64,000 nucleotides of DNA from Hominenteromicrobium mulieris (GCF_020687165.1 NZ_JAJEQC010000002.1), one strand, 5' to 3'. Positions 42,446 through 51,772 are shown, counted from the stretch's first letter. Made by a program: numbers and translations. The notes: generated by a model from the letters alone, not told the origin.

Positions 42446-43534
42446 ATGGCAGACACAGAAAAGAAAACTGCGAAATATCGCTTTCTGGTGGATACCATCA
42501 AGGAGAAGATCAAAAACGGCGAATATGAGCCCGGCGAACGCATGGAATCTGAAAACACGCTTTCCGATCAGTTCGGGTACAGCCGCCAGACCGTGCGGCA
42601 GGCGCTTTCCGTCCTCGAGCAGGAGGGGCTCATTGAACGCAGACGCGGCAGCGGCACGTATATCAGCTCCGAGAGCCGACGCACGCCGCGCGGCAACAGC
42701 ATCGCCATTGTGACGACGTATATTTCCGACTATATTTTTCCGACGATCATCCGCGGCATTGAGGAGACGCTGACGAACGCGGGCTATGATTTGACCCTGA
42801 ATGTGACGAACAACCACGTGGAGGAGGAAGCGCGCATTTTGCAGTCGCTCATCTCCCGCCGCGTGGACGGAGTGATTGTGGAGGGCACGAAGACGGCGTT
42901 CCCGAACCCGAACGTGGAGCTTTACCGCAGGCTTGAAAAAATGGGTGTGCCGGTGGTGTTTTTCAACAGCTATTACCGCGATTTACCCGATTCCGTTTAC
43001 GTGGTGACGGACGACCGCAAGGCCGGCTTGCAGGCGGTCGACCTCTTGATTGAAAAGGGATGCAGACGTATCGGCGGCGTGTTTAAATCTGACGACATGC
43101 AGGGCCACGGGCGCTACGCGGGCTTTTCCGAGGGGCTTATCCACAACGGATGCGTCCTTGGCGACGACAATGTGGTTTGGTACACGACGGCCGAGCGCAG
43201 CAGGCTTTTTCGCCCCGACAACAGCGACTACATGTTTGAGCGCCTGCGCGGGTGTGACGGCATTGTGTGCTACAACGACCAGATTGCGTATGGGGTGATT
43301 GACCTCTTACAGAAGCACAATGTGCGCGTGCCCGAGGATGTTCTCGTCATCGGGTTTGACGATTCGAGCATTTCGGAATACTCGCCGGTGAAGATTACCT
43401 CTTTTGTGCACCCGAAGGTGGAGATGGGCAGAGCCGCGGCGAATAAGCTCATCCACATGCTGCGCAGCAGCGACCCGGAGCAGCCGCTTGTGCTCGATAT
43501 GCCGCTGCACGAGAAAGAATCGACAAGACGATAA
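42446..43534 (+). CDS. AraR-like transcription regulator (GntR HTH plus LacI-type sugar domain)
   Basis: 362 residues from ATG 42446, with GAAAGGAACG upstream. Residues 10-80 are a GntR winged helix (YEPGERMESENTLSDQFGYSRQTVRQALSVLEQEGLIERRRGSGTYIS). The rest is a periplasmic-binding-type effector domain (SIAIVTTYISDYIFPTIIRGIEETLTNAGYDLTLNVTNN, VVFFNSYYRD, DVLVIGFDDSSISEYS). This combination is that of AraR, the arabinose-responsive repressor. AraR-like operators occur at the GH36 and GH51 promoters and at its own promoter. Confidence 0.88.
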   Translation: MADTEKKTAKYRFLVDTIKEKIKNGEYEPGERMESENTLSDQFGYSRQTVRQALSVLEQEGLIERRRGSGTYISSESRRTPRGNSIAIVTTYISDYIFPTIIRGIEETLTNAGYDLTLNVTNNHVEEEARILQSLISRRVDGVIVEGTKTAFPNPNVELYRRLEKMGVPVVFFNSYYRDLPDSVYVVTDDRKAGLQAVDLLIEKGCRRIGGVFKSDDMQGHGRYAGFSEGLIHNGCVLGDDNVVWYTTAERSRLFRPDNSDYMFERLRGCDGIVCYNDQIAYGVIDLLQKHNVRVPEDVLVIGFDDSSISEYSPVKITSFVHPKVEMGRAAANKLIHMLRSSDPEQPLVLDMPLHEKESTRR

Positions 43535-43565
43535 ATTTTGATATAAAACAGTTTGAAAGGAACGA

Positions 43566-44531
43566 ATGAATATGAAGATTGAGAAATTATCCCCGGCATT
43601 TAAGGACTATCTGTGGGGCGGCACAAAGCTGCGCGACGTTTACGGCAAAAAGTGCGACTATGAAAAGGTTGCGGAGAGCTGGGAGCTTTCTACGCACCCG
43701 GCGGGCCAGAGCGTGATAGACGGCGGTGAATACGACGGGCTGAAATTCGGCGAGTATTTGGAAAAAGTCGGTGCGAAGGCGCTCGGTGTGAACGGTGCGA
43801 AGTTTAAGGAGTTCCCGGTGCTTATCAAGTTCATCGATGCGAAGCAGCCGCTTTCCGTGCAGGTGCACCCGAGCGATGAATATGCGCTGCGCGTGGAGGG
43901 CGAATACGGCAAGACCGAGATGTGGTACGTTGTGGACTGCGAGCCGGGCGCTTCGCTGTACTTCGGCGTGAACCGTGCGCTGACGAAAGAGGAATTCAAA
44001 AAGCGCATTGAAGACAACACGCTGACGGATGTGCTCTACAAGGCCGACGTGAAGAAGGGTGACGTGTTCTTCATTCAGTCCGGTACGATCCACGCAATCG
44101 GCGCGGGAATTCTCATTTGCGAAATTCAGCAGAATTCCAACACGACATACCGCGTGTACGACTACGGCCGCCGTGGTGCGGACGGCAAGCTGCGTGAACT
44201 GCATATTGATAAAGCCATTGACGTTTCCAAGCTGACCCCGAGCGATACATCCGACAAGCAGGGCAAGCCGGAGGAGATTCCCGGAGGCACAAAGTGCGCG
44301 CTGGCTTCCTGCCCGTACTTTACGACGGAGAAATATGTTGTGGACGGCGAAGTCGAAATTGATGTGGCGGGCGATTCGTTTGCGTCGCTTGTTGTGACGG
44401 AGGGCAGCGGCAAGGTTGTCGGCAGCGAGAACGAAGTGGAGTTCAAGCCGGCGGACAGCCTGTTTGTACCGGCCGGCAGCGGCAAAATTAAGATTAATGG
44501 CCACTGCACGGTGGTGAAGACGACGGTTTAA
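43566..44531 (+). CDS. manA: Mannose-6-phosphate isomerase, class I
   Basis: 321 residues. Zinc ligands: LSVQVHPSDEYA (Gln, His), TEMWYVVD (Glu) and QSGTIHAIGAGILICEIQQNSNTTYRVYDYGR (His). Short, two-domain class I form of Firmicutes. It interconverts mannose-6-P and fructose-6-P. It begins 31 bp after the regulator gene and is followed at 13 bp by a sugar kinase, so the three may form one transcript. Confidence 0.95.
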   Translation: MNMKIEKLSPAFKDYLWGGTKLRDVYGKKCDYEKVAESWELSTHPAGQSVIDGGEYDGLKFGEYLEKVGAKALGVNGAKFKEFPVLIKFIDAKQPLSVQVHPSDEYALRVEGEYGKTEMWYVVDCEPGASLYFGVNRALTKEEFKKRIEDNTLTDVLYKADVKKGDVFFIQSGTIHAIGAGILICEIQQNSNTTYRVYDYGRRGADGKLRELHIDKAIDVSKLTPSDTSDKQGKPEEIPGGTKCALASCPYFTTEKYVVDGEVEIDVAGDSFASLVVTEGSGKVVGSENEVEFKPADSLFVPAGSGKIKINGHCTVVKTTV

Positions 44532-44544
44532 AAGGGAAAACGCT

Positions 44545-45555
44545 ATGAAGATGGAGTTTGTAGACGAAGCTGAACTGCAGAAAGCTGTGGACGAGCCGGA
44601 GGACGAGGTGCGCGGGCGCATTGTGCTGGTCGGCGAGCCGATGGGGCTTTTCATCGCGGAGGAGTTCGGCGAGCTGGAGGATGTGACACACTTTTCGGCG
44701 GCTGTGGCCGGTGCGGAATATAACGTGGCGGTGGGACTTTCCCGCCTTGACCATGAAGCGCTGTACTGCACGCGCCTCGGCGACGACCCGGTGGGCAAAC
44801 GCATTTTAAAGAGCATGAAAGGCAACCACGTTTCCGACGCGCTTGTGACCGTGACGGACACGGCTTCGACCGGTTTTATGATGAAAGGCAGGACCGAGGC
44901 GGGCGACCCGAAGATCGCGTATTTCCGGCGAAACAGCGCGGCTTCGCAGATCTCGACGCATGACATCGATAAGCTCGACTTATACGGATGTGATTTTCTG
45001 CACGTGACGGGTATTTTTCCGGCGGTGTCGAAGTCGGCATTGGACGCGGTGAAACGATTGATGAGCCGCGCGAAGGCGCTGGATATGTTTATTTCGTTTG
45101 ACCCGAACCTGCGCCCGCAGCTTTGGAAGGACGAAAAAGAGATGGTGCGCACGCTGAACAGCCTCGCACAGGAAGCAGACCTCGTTTTGCCGGGCCTTAG
45201 TGAGGGCAAAATTCTCACAAAGCGTGACACGCCGGAGGGTATTGCGGAGTTTTACCACGAGCGCGGCGTAGACAGCGTGATTGTGAAGCTGGGCGACAAG
45301 GGCGCGTACTGGTCCACGGGCGGCGAGCACGGCACGGTGCCGGCATTCCCGGTGAAAAGAATTGTGGACACGGTTGGCGCGGGCGACGGCTTTGCGGCGG
45401 GCGTCCTCTCCGCTGTGGCGGAGGGCATGTCCTTACAGGAGGCTGCGGCGCGCGGCACGGTAATCGGCTCGATACAGATTACGCACCGGGGCGACAATGA
45501 GGGTCTGCCGACGCGTGCGGAGCTTGAGACCATCACAAAAGCGGGCATTGTGTAA
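44545..45555 (+). CDS. PfkB-family sugar kinase (2-keto-3-deoxygluconate kinase-like)
   Basis: 336 residues. N-terminal signature GAEYNVAVGLSRLDHEALYCTRLGDDPVGKRIL and C-terminal PfkB signature VDTVGAGDGFAAGVLSAVAEGM with the catalytic aspartate; FISFDPNLRPQLW is typical of KDG and related kinases. The first ~30 residues are an unusual acidic extension. Substrate is not certain; the sugar-catabolic neighbours fit a hexonate or ketose. Confidence 0.85.
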   Translation: MKMEFVDEAELQKAVDEPEDEVRGRIVLVGEPMGLFIAEEFGELEDVTHFSAAVAGAEYNVAVGLSRLDHEALYCTRLGDDPVGKRILKSMKGNHVSDALVTVTDTASTGFMMKGRTEAGDPKIAYFRRNSAASQISTHDIDKLDLYGCDFLHVTGIFPAVSKSALDAVKRLMSRAKALDMFISFDPNLRPQLWKDEKEMVRTLNSLAQEADLVLPGLSEGKILTKRDTPEGIAEFYHERGVDSVIVKLGDKGAYWSTGGEHGTVPAFPVKRIVDTVGAGDGFAAGVLSAVAEGMSLQEAAARGTVIGSIQITHRGDNEGLPTRAELETITKAGIV

Positions 45556-45632
45556 ATTCTAATACTAACGGTGCCGCGCAGGAAATGAGGGTTTGTTCTG
45601 CGCGGCATTGTGCTATTTAGGGAGTGAGAAAA

Positions 45633-46076
45633 ATGGGCAGAAAAGAAACGGTGGAGCTGACAAACATGTGCATGGTGGAGGACGGCAAGGGCAACGTACT
45701 CGTGCAGAACCGTCTTAACCCGAACTGGCCGGGTATCGTTTACCCGGGCGGGCATGTGGAAGCGGGGGAATCCATCACGGCATCGGTCGTGCGCGAAGTG
45801 CGGGAAGAAACCGGACTGACCGTTCAAAACCCGACACTGTGCGGCGTGAAGCAGTTTTGGCTTGACGACGGCGTGAGGTTTATCGTGTTTTTGTTCCGCG
45901 CGGATCAATTTTCGGGCGAGCTGCACGGCTCTGAGGAGGGAGATGCGTTCTGGCTGCCGCGGGCAGAGCTTTTCGAGCACCAGACGGCGGAAAACTTTGA
46001 GGGCTTAGTGCACGTTTTTGAGACGCCGGAATGCAGTGAAGTTTATTGTAAAGACGGCGAAACGCATTTTGCATGA
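45633..46076 (+). CDS. Nudix hydrolase, MutT-like
   Basis: 147 residues from ATG 45633, with GGGAG 8 nt upstream. A complete Nudix box, GGHVEAGESITASVVREVREETGL, binds Mg2+ for hydrolysis of a nucleoside diphosphate-linked substrate. The 8-oxo-dGTP-type class is likely (NMCMVEDGKGNVLVQNR). It is followed by three nucleoside salvage genes, suggesting a nucleotide role. Confidence 0.88.
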   Translation: MGRKETVELTNMCMVEDGKGNVLVQNRLNPNWPGIVYPGGHVEAGESITASVVREVREETGLTVQNPTLCGVKQFWLDDGVRFIVFLFRADQFSGELHGSEEGDAFWLPRAELFEHQTAENFEGLVHVFETPECSEVYCKDGETHFA

Positions 46077-46106
46077 TTTGAAATTTAAATTTGGGAGGAA
46101 AAGTTT

Positions 46107-46832
46107 ATGACACCGCATAACGAAGCAAAAAAGGGCGATATTGCAAAGGTGGTTTTGATGCCGGGCGACCCGCTTAGAGCGAAATTCATTGCGGAGACGT
46201 TTTTGGAAAATGCCGTGTGCTTTAATACGGTGCGCGGAATGCTGGGTTATACGGGCCTGTATAACGGCAAGCGTGTTTCCGTAATGGGCAGCGGCATGGG
46301 TATGCCTTCTATGGGCATATACAGCTACGAGCTGTATCATTGCTACGATGTGGAAGCGATCATTCGTATCGGTACGGCGGGAGGCATTGCGGACGGCGTG
46401 GAGCTGCGCGATTTAGTATTGGCGATGGGCGCGTGCACGGACTCGAACTTTGCGCACCAGTACCGTTTGCCGGGCACATTTGCGCCGACGGCGAGCTTTG
46501 AACTGCTTGAAAAAGCGGTGCAGACGGCGCGGGAGAAGAACTTACGTTATCGCGTCGGCAACGTGGTGACGAGCGATATTTTCTACGGCGACTGTGAAAA
46601 TGAGACCGCCGAATGGAAAAAAATGGGCGTTCTGGCCGTGGAAATGGAGACGGCGGCGCTGTATATGACGGCGGCGCGCGCGGGCAAGCAGGCGCTTTCC
46701 ATCACGACGGTATCCGACTTGCCGCTGAAGGGGGAATCGACCTCGAGCGAAGAGAGACAGAAGACGTTCACGCAGATGATGGAGGTAGCGCTGGCGGTTG
46801 CCTCTGAGGCGGTGGACGGACATGACAAATGA
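46107..46832 (+). CDS. deoD: Purine nucleoside phosphorylase, DeoD type
   Basis: 241 residues, hexameric PNP length. MPGDPLRAKFIAETFLENAVCFNTVRGMLGYTGLYNGKRVSVMGSGMGMPSMGIYSYEL includes the phosphate-binding GDP and GMGMPS motifs. The LAVEMETAALYMTAARAGKQALSITTVSD segment supplies the nucleoside site. First gene of a salvage operon with cdd and pdp; overlaps cdd by 11 bp. Confidence 0.96.
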   Translation: MTPHNEAKKGDIAKVVLMPGDPLRAKFIAETFLENAVCFNTVRGMLGYTGLYNGKRVSVMGSGMGMPSMGIYSYELYHCYDVEAIIRIGTAGGIADGVELRDLVLAMGACTDSNFAHQYRLPGTFAPTASFELLEKAVQTAREKNLRYRVGNVVTSDIFYGDCENETAEWKKMGVLAVEMETAALYMTAARAGKQALSITTVSDLPLKGESTSSEERQKTFTQMMEVALAVASEAVDGHDK

Positions 46833-47256
46833 GGTCATAAAAAAGCTTTCGGAAGCGGCGCTTAATGTGCGGAAAAAAGCGTACTGCCCATACTCCGGTT
46901 TTGCGGTGGGCGCGGCGCTGCTTGCGAAAAGCGGTGAAATATACACGGGCGTGAACATTGAAAACGCTGCGTTTACGCCGACGAACTGTGCGGAGCGCAC
47001 GGCGTTTTTTACGGCGATTGCAAAGGGCGAGCGAGATTTCGTCGCTGTTGCAATCGCGGGCGGCAAGGCGGGCGAGGAGCCCGAAGACTTCTGCGCGCCG
47101 TGCGGCGTGTGCAGGCAGGTGATGCGGGAATTTTGCGGGGACGCGTTTGTGATCATTCTTGCAAAGCCCGGTGAAGAAAAGGTTTACACATTAAAGGATT
47201 TGCTGCCGCAGAGCTTTTCGCCGAGAGACGTTCTGGGCGAAAAAGCGAAGCGGTAA
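46822..47256 (+). CDS. cdd: Cytidine deaminase
   Basis: 144 residues from ATG 46822, inside the end of deoD. Zinc site: NCAERTAFF (Cys, catalytic Glu) and CAPCGVCRQV (two Cys), the three-cysteine tetrameric type. Converts cytidine or deoxycytidine to uridine forms, which the next enzyme cleaves. Confidence 0.96.
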   Translation: MTNEVIKKLSEAALNVRKKAYCPYSGFAVGAALLAKSGEIYTGVNIENAAFTPTNCAERTAFFTAIAKGERDFVAVAIAGGKAGEEPEDFCAPCGVCRQVMREFCGDAFVIILAKPGEEKVYTLKDLLPQSFSPRDVLGEKAKR

Positions 47257-47272
47257 AAAAGGCGGTGATTTT

Positions 47273-48580
47273 GTGCTGCATATTTTGGACATTATCCGCA
47301 AAAAGCGGGACGGCGGGACGCTGACAAAGGACGAGATTGAATATTTTGTGCGCGGGTGCACAGACGGGAGTATCCCGGACTATCAGCTTTCGGCGCTTTT
47401 GATGGCGATTTATTTAAACGGCATGACGCACGAGGAGACGGCGGAGCTGACCTTGGCGATGGCGCATTCCGGCGACATGGCCGACCTTTCCGCGATACAC
47501 GGCGTGACGGTGGATAAGCATTCCACGGGCGGCGTGGGTGACAAGACGAGCATGGTTATTGTGCCTGTTTGCGCGGCGTGCGGGGTGAAAATTGCCAAAA
47601 TGAGCGGCCGCGGGCTTGGACACACGGGCGGCACGGCGGATAAGCTTGAGAGCATTCCCGGTATGCGGATTGATCTTTCGCCGGAGGAATTTACAGCGCA
47701 AATCAATAAGATCGGGTGCGCGATGATCGGACAGACGGGCGAGCTGTGCCCGGCGGACAAGAAGCTTTACGCGCTGCGCGACGTGACCGGGACGGTGGAG
47801 AGCGTGCCGCTCATCGCTTCGAGCATCATGAGCAAGAAGATCGCCTCCGGCGCAGAGCGGATTTTGCTGGACGTGAAGACGGGCAGCGGCGCATTTATGA
47901 AGACAACGGAGGACGCGATTACGCTCGCCGAGGAAATGGTGGAGATCGCGAAGCTTTCCGGCAGGCGCGCGGCGGCGCTCATCACCGATATGGACAGGCC
48001 GCTTGGGCACGCCGTGGGCAACACCTTGGAGGTGCTGGAAGTTTTGGAGACGCTGCACGGACGCGGGCCGGAAGACCTTACGGAAGAGTGTTTGGAGCTT
48101 GCGGCAAACATGATCTGGCTCGGCGAGCAGGCGGAGAGCCTTGAACACGCGCGGAAGAAAGCGAAAACGGCACTGGAGACGGGCAAAGCGTTTGAGAAAT
48201 TCTGCGAAATGGCCGAGGCGCAGGGCGCGGATGTGCGGTACTTGAGAGAACCCGAGCGGTTTGCGCTTTCGCCGGTGAGAAAAGACGTGTGCGCGCCGCG
48301 CAGCGGGTATGTGGTGCATATCAACGCGGAGCAGGTGGGCATGGCAAGCGTGCGGCTCGGCGCCGGACGCGAGAAGGCCGACGATATGCTCGACTACGGC
48401 GCGGGCATCGTGCTGAAAAAGACGGTGGGCGACGCGGTACAAAAAGGCGAGGTGATCGCCGAGCTGTACGGTGCGAGCGCAGAAAAGTGCCGCGACGCGG
48501 AAAGCGTGCTGCACGGGGCGTTCCGCTACGGCGACGAGAAAACAGAAGAATGTTCACTTGTACTGGCAAGGGTAGAGTAA
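47273..48580 (+). CDS. pdp: Pyrimidine-nucleoside (thymidine) phosphorylase
   Basis: 435 residues from GTG 47273. VDKHSTGGVGDKTSMVIVPVCAACGVKIAKMSGRGLGHTGGTADKLESIPG is the family signature; LIASSIMSKKIASGAERILLDVKTGSGAFMKT is the second block. The product enters pentose metabolism. Last gene of the deoD-cdd-pdp operon. Confidence 0.96.
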   Translation: MLHILDIIRKKRDGGTLTKDEIEYFVRGCTDGSIPDYQLSALLMAIYLNGMTHEETAELTLAMAHSGDMADLSAIHGVTVDKHSTGGVGDKTSMVIVPVCAACGVKIAKMSGRGLGHTGGTADKLESIPGMRIDLSPEEFTAQINKIGCAMIGQTGELCPADKKLYALRDVTGTVESVPLIASSIMSKKIASGAERILLDVKTGSGAFMKTTEDAITLAEEMVEIAKLSGRRAAALITDMDRPLGHAVGNTLEVLEVLETLHGRGPEDLTEECLELAANMIWLGEQAESLEHARKKAKTALETGKAFEKFCEMAEAQGADVRYLREPERFALSPVRKDVCAPRSGYVVHINAEQVGMASVRLGAGREKADDMLDYGAGIVLKKTVGDAVQKGEVIAELYGASAEKCRDAESVLHGAFRYGDEKTEECSLVLARVE

Positions 48581-48586
48581 AATAAA

Positions 48587-48615
48587 AAACCGCACCTGAA
48601 AAGGTACGGTTTCTG
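48587..48615. terminator. Terminator between pdp and the cyclophilin gene
   Basis: AAACCGCACCT (48587-48597) pairs with AGGTACGGTTT (48602-48612) with one mismatch. A-rich on the left and T-rich on the right; convergent genes. Confidence 0.75.
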
Positions 48616-48645
48616 TGCGTTCGGTTTTAACGTTTGCGGTTAAAA

Positions 48646-49173
48646 TCAGCCGCGCTCGGGGCCGGTGACGGGCTCGTCGTAATCAACGCCGAAGGTCTCG
48701 ACGGTGACTTTCGTCATGACCTGATCTTCGCGCGGGCGGTCAGACCAATCGCGCGGGGAGGAAACGATGGCCTGTGCGACATCGATGCCCTCGGTAACCT
48801 TGCCGAATGCGGCATACTGGCCGTCGAGATGCGGAGCGTTATCGACCATGATGAAGAACTGGCTGCCTGCGCTGTTCGGGCGCTGGCTTCTTGCCATGGA
48901 GAGTACGCCGGTGGTGTGCTTCAGGTCGTTCTTGAAGCCGTTCATAGCAAACTCACCCTTGATGCCGTAGCCGGGGCCGCCCATGCCGGTGCCTTCCGGG
49001 TCGCCGCCCTGGATCATGAAGCCAGGGATGACGCGGTGGAAGATGGTGCCGTCATAAAAGCCCTTCTGAATGAGGGAAATAAAGTTGTTGACCGTGTTCG
49101 GCGCAATCTCGGGGTAAAGCTCCGCCTTGATGGTGCCGCGGGTGGTCTCGAAAGTAACAATAGGATTCTGCAT
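48646..49173 (-). CDS. Cyclophilin-type peptidyl-prolyl cis-trans isomerase
   Basis: 175 residues. GTIFHRVIPGFMIQGGDPEGTGMGGPGYGIKGEF and GVLSMARSQRPNSAGSQFFIMVDNAPHLDGQYAAFGKV contain the active-site Arg, Phe, Gln and His of cyclophilins. Cytoplasmic, no signal peptide. Single-gene unit. Confidence 0.96.
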   Translation of the reverse strand: MQNPIVTFETTRGTIKAELYPEIAPNTVNNFISLIQKGFYDGTIFHRVIPGFMIQGGDPEGTGMGGPGYGIKGEFAMNGFKNDLKHTTGVLSMARSQRPNSAGSQFFIMVDNAPHLDGQYAAFGKVTEGIDVAQAIVSSPRDWSDRPREDQVMTKVTVETFGVDYDEPVTGPERG

Positions 49174-49269
49174 ACCGAATAACTCCTTTCATAGAGGTCT
49201 TTCGGGAAGAAAGACCGTTCGTAGAATTCAGTATACCATATTTAATTTGAAATTGGAAGTGATTTTGCT

Positions 49270-50040
49270 TTGAAGTTGATTTCTTGGAACGTAAACGGGT
49301 TGCGCGCCTGCATGACAAAGGGCTTTAATGACTTTTTAGCGGCGGAAGACCCCGATGTTATCTGCTTGCAGGAAACGAAAATGCAGCGCGAGCAGGCGGA
49401 TTTTGATTTTGCGGGGTACACGGAATTTTGGAACTCCGCCGAGAAAAAAGGGTATGCCGGCACGGCGATCTTTACAAAAACAGAGCCGCTTAATGTGACG
49501 TATGGCATCGGCGACGAACAGTTTGACTGCGAGGGGCGCGTGATCTGCGCGGAATTCCCGGAGTTTTACCTTGTGACCGTGTACACGCCGAACGCTCAAA
49601 AAGAGCTTGTGCGCATTGATTTTCGTATGGCGTTTGAGGATAAGTTCCGCGCGTATCTCGAAAGGCTGCACGAAACGAAGCCGGTTATTGTGTGCGGCGA
49701 CATGAATGTGGCACACAGGCGCATCGACATCAAAAACGCAAAGCCGAATATCGGCAGCGCGGGATTTTCGTACGAAGAAAGAGGGAAGTTTTCCGAACTG
49801 CTCGCGGCGGGTTTTGTGGATTCGTTCCGCGAATTGTACCCCGATGCAAAGGACGCGTATTCCTGGTGGTCGTATATGGGCAAGGCAAGAGAAAAGAACG
49901 TCGGCTGGCGCATTGACTATTTCCTCATCACGGAGGAGCTGAAAAAGAATTTGGCGGACAGCAAGATCCTCTCCGACGTGATGGGCAGCGACCATTGCCC
50001 GGTGGAGCTCATCTTGAATTTTAGCGAGGAAAACGCATGA
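49270..50040 (+). CDS. xth: Exodeoxyribonuclease III / AP endonuclease
   Basis: 256 residues from TTG 49270, with GGAAGTGA upstream. Motifs: LISWNVNGLRACMTKGF, VICLQETKMQ (metal Glu), VCGDMNVAHRRID, GWRIDYFLIT and MGSDHCPVEL (catalytic His). Repairs abasic sites. It overlaps the following pyrophosphatase gene by 4 bp. Confidence 0.95.
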   Translation: MKLISWNVNGLRACMTKGFNDFLAAEDPDVICLQETKMQREQADFDFAGYTEFWNSAEKKGYAGTAIFTKTEPLNVTYGIGDEQFDCEGRVICAEFPEFYLVTVYTPNAQKELVRIDFRMAFEDKFRAYLERLHETKPVIVCGDMNVAHRRIDIKNAKPNIGSAGFSYEERGKFSELLAAGFVDSFRELYPDAKDAYSWWSYMGKAREKNVGWRIDYFLITEELKKNLADSKILSDVMGSDHCPVELILNFSEENA

Positions 50041-50684
50041 TTTTTAAGGAGAAAAAGACACCGACGCTTTTGATGATGCCTTTGGCGAACGGCTGGCGCG
50101 CGGTACACAAGAAATATAAAAACGAATACGGCACGGTGATCTGCACCGAAAAGGGTGATACGGTGGAAGTCGTGACGGACTTCGGTGAATTTTCCACCGA
50201 GCGTGCGGAAGCGGTGGAAAGCGCTGCGGTGATGTTTTTTGAAAACAACGGCGTGAAAGAGATTACGGTGGACGGAGAGAAGCTTACCCGCGAAGCGTGG
50301 CGGGAAAAAGAAGATGCGCGCCTAAATGCGCTGCACAGGACGCGGGAGGATTACAAAAATGTGCTCGGAAAGCCCGTACACTGCGTGACGGACAGGCCGC
50401 TTGGCTCTGCGCACCCGCGCTACCCGGAGGTGATCTACCCCGTGAACTACGGCTATGTGCCGGGCGTGATGGCGGGGGATAACGCCGAGCAGGACGTGTA
50501 CATTTTGGGTCCGACGGAGCCGTTTAAAACCTTTGACGGCGTGGTGATCGCAGTGGTGCATCGCTTTAACGACGTGGAAGACAAGTGGGTGGCGGCGGAA
50601 AAGACCGGCGTTTACACGGCGGAGGAAATCCTGAAAATTCTCGATTTTCAGGAAAAATACTACGAAAGCGAGCTGATCCTCTAA
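50037..50684 (+). CDS. Inorganic pyrophosphatase-like protein with a ~95-residue N-terminal extension
   Basis: 215 residues. The C-terminal part (VLGKPVHCVTDRPLGSAHPRYPEVIYPVNYGYVPGVMAGDNAEQDVYILGPTEPF) is a family I pyrophosphatase, with the YPVNYGYVPG substrate loop and acidic GDNAEQD. The N-terminal ~95 residues (MIFKEKKTPTLLMMPLANGWRAVHKKYKNEYGTVIC...) form a separate domain I do not recognise. Sits between xth and an AraC-type regulator with no gaps. Confidence 0.8.
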   Translation: MIFKEKKTPTLLMMPLANGWRAVHKKYKNEYGTVICTEKGDTVEVVTDFGEFSTERAEAVESAAVMFFENNGVKEITVDGEKLTREAWREKEDARLNALHRTREDYKNVLGKPVHCVTDRPLGSAHPRYPEVIYPVNYGYVPGVMAGDNAEQDVYILGPTEPFKTFDGVVIAVVHRFNDVEDKWVAAEKTGVYTAEEILKILDFQEKYYESELIL

Positions 50685-51647
50685 ATGACCGAGGAACTCA
50701 TGCGCAGGCTACGGGTCATCACGCCGGAGGAACAGCGCATTTTGGACGGCGGCGCGGTGGACAAGGCGGCGTACACGGCGCGGGCGGTGTTTACGGTGGA
50801 CAGCGAGAAGCTTTTGGAGCGCGGGCGGCTCATCTCCGTGCGCGCGCACACGCGGTTTGCACCGTTCCCCAGACACGCGCACAGCTATATTGAAATCATG
50901 TACATGTGCTCCGGCAAGACGGTGCACCGCATCAACGGCGGCGAGCCCATCACCGTACATGCGGGCGAGCTGCTGTTTTTGGGGCGCGGCGCTTCGCATG
51001 AGATAGAACGTGCGGAATATGAGGACATTGCGGTGAATTTTATTGTGCTGCCGCAGTTCTTTGATACGGCGCTGGAGCGCATCGGCGCGGACAACGCGCT
51101 TGGGCGGTTCATCGCGAACAGCATCAGCCGCGCGGGGGGCTCGGATTTTTTACTGTTTAGAGTTGCGGATGTGCTGCCGGTGCAGAATCTCGTTGAAAAC
51201 CTCGTTTGGACGCTTGTGAACGACACGAAAAACCGCAGACGCATTACGCAGAACACGATGGCGCTGCTGTTTTTGGAGCTTTTGAACTGCACGGATAAGC
51301 TGGCGGCGAGCGAAAACGAGGGCGATCACAGCGCACTTGTGATGACGGCGCTGCGGGAGATTGAAGAAAATTACCGCACGGCGAGCTTGACGGACATTGC
51401 GGAAAAGTACGGTGTGACGATTTCGTACCTCAGCGCGGCGGTACACAGCACGACGGGGTTCACGTTTAAATCGCTTTTGCGGCGCAAGCGAATGGAGAAA
51501 GCGGCGGCGCTGCTTTCCGGCACGAAGCTTTCCGTGAGCGATATTATCATGGCGGTGGGGTATGAGAATACAAGCTATTTTTACAGGGCGTTTTCGGAAA
51601 TGTACGGCGTGACACCAAGGGAGTATCGGTTGAGGCAGAGAGGTTAG
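50685..51647 (+). CDS. AraC-family transcription regulator
   Basis: 320 residues starting directly after the pyrophosphatase stop. N-terminal cupin (FPRHAHSYIEIMYMCSGKTVHRINGGEPITVHAGELLFLGRGASHEIE) and C-terminal double HTH (VTISYLSAAVHSTTGFTFKSLLRRKRMEKAAALLSGTKLSVSDIIMAVGYENTSYFYRAFSEMYGVTPREYRL). Effector unknown. It lies about 2 kb from the rhamnose operon, so a RhaS-like role is possible. Confidence 0.92.
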   Translation: MTEELMRRLRVITPEEQRILDGGAVDKAAYTARAVFTVDSEKLLERGRLISVRAHTRFAPFPRHAHSYIEIMYMCSGKTVHRINGGEPITVHAGELLFLGRGASHEIERAEYEDIAVNFIVLPQFFDTALERIGADNALGRFIANSISRAGGSDFLLFRVADVLPVQNLVENLVWTLVNDTKNRRRITQNTMALLFLELLNCTDKLAASENEGDHSALVMTALREIEENYRTASLTDIAEKYGVTISYLSAAVHSTTGFTFKSLLRRKRMEKAAALLSGTKLSVSDIIMAVGYENTSYFYRAFSEMYGVTPREYRLRQRG

Positions 51648-51659
51648 TACGCATAAAAT

Positions 51660-51706
51660 AACGCCGCACGCTCGATGAGGAAAACGAGGGTGCGGCGTTG
51701 CTTTAT
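51660..51706 (+). terminator. Terminator after the AraC regulator
   Basis: AACGCCGCAC (51660-51669) pairs with GTGCGGCGTT (51690-51699), then GCTTTATTT. Confidence 0.8.
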
Positions 51707-51772
51707 TTCTAAGAACTTGCCGCCTTTGAAAAGGCGGGCGAAACTTTTAACTACGCTTTTCGGAAGCTCGGT

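Noticed and set aside
43587..45230. 547-codon minus-strand ORF opposite manA and the PfkB kinase
   Set aside because: It is the antisense shadow of two well-recognised genes; its protein has low-complexity, Ser/Arg-rich composition and no ribosome binding site.
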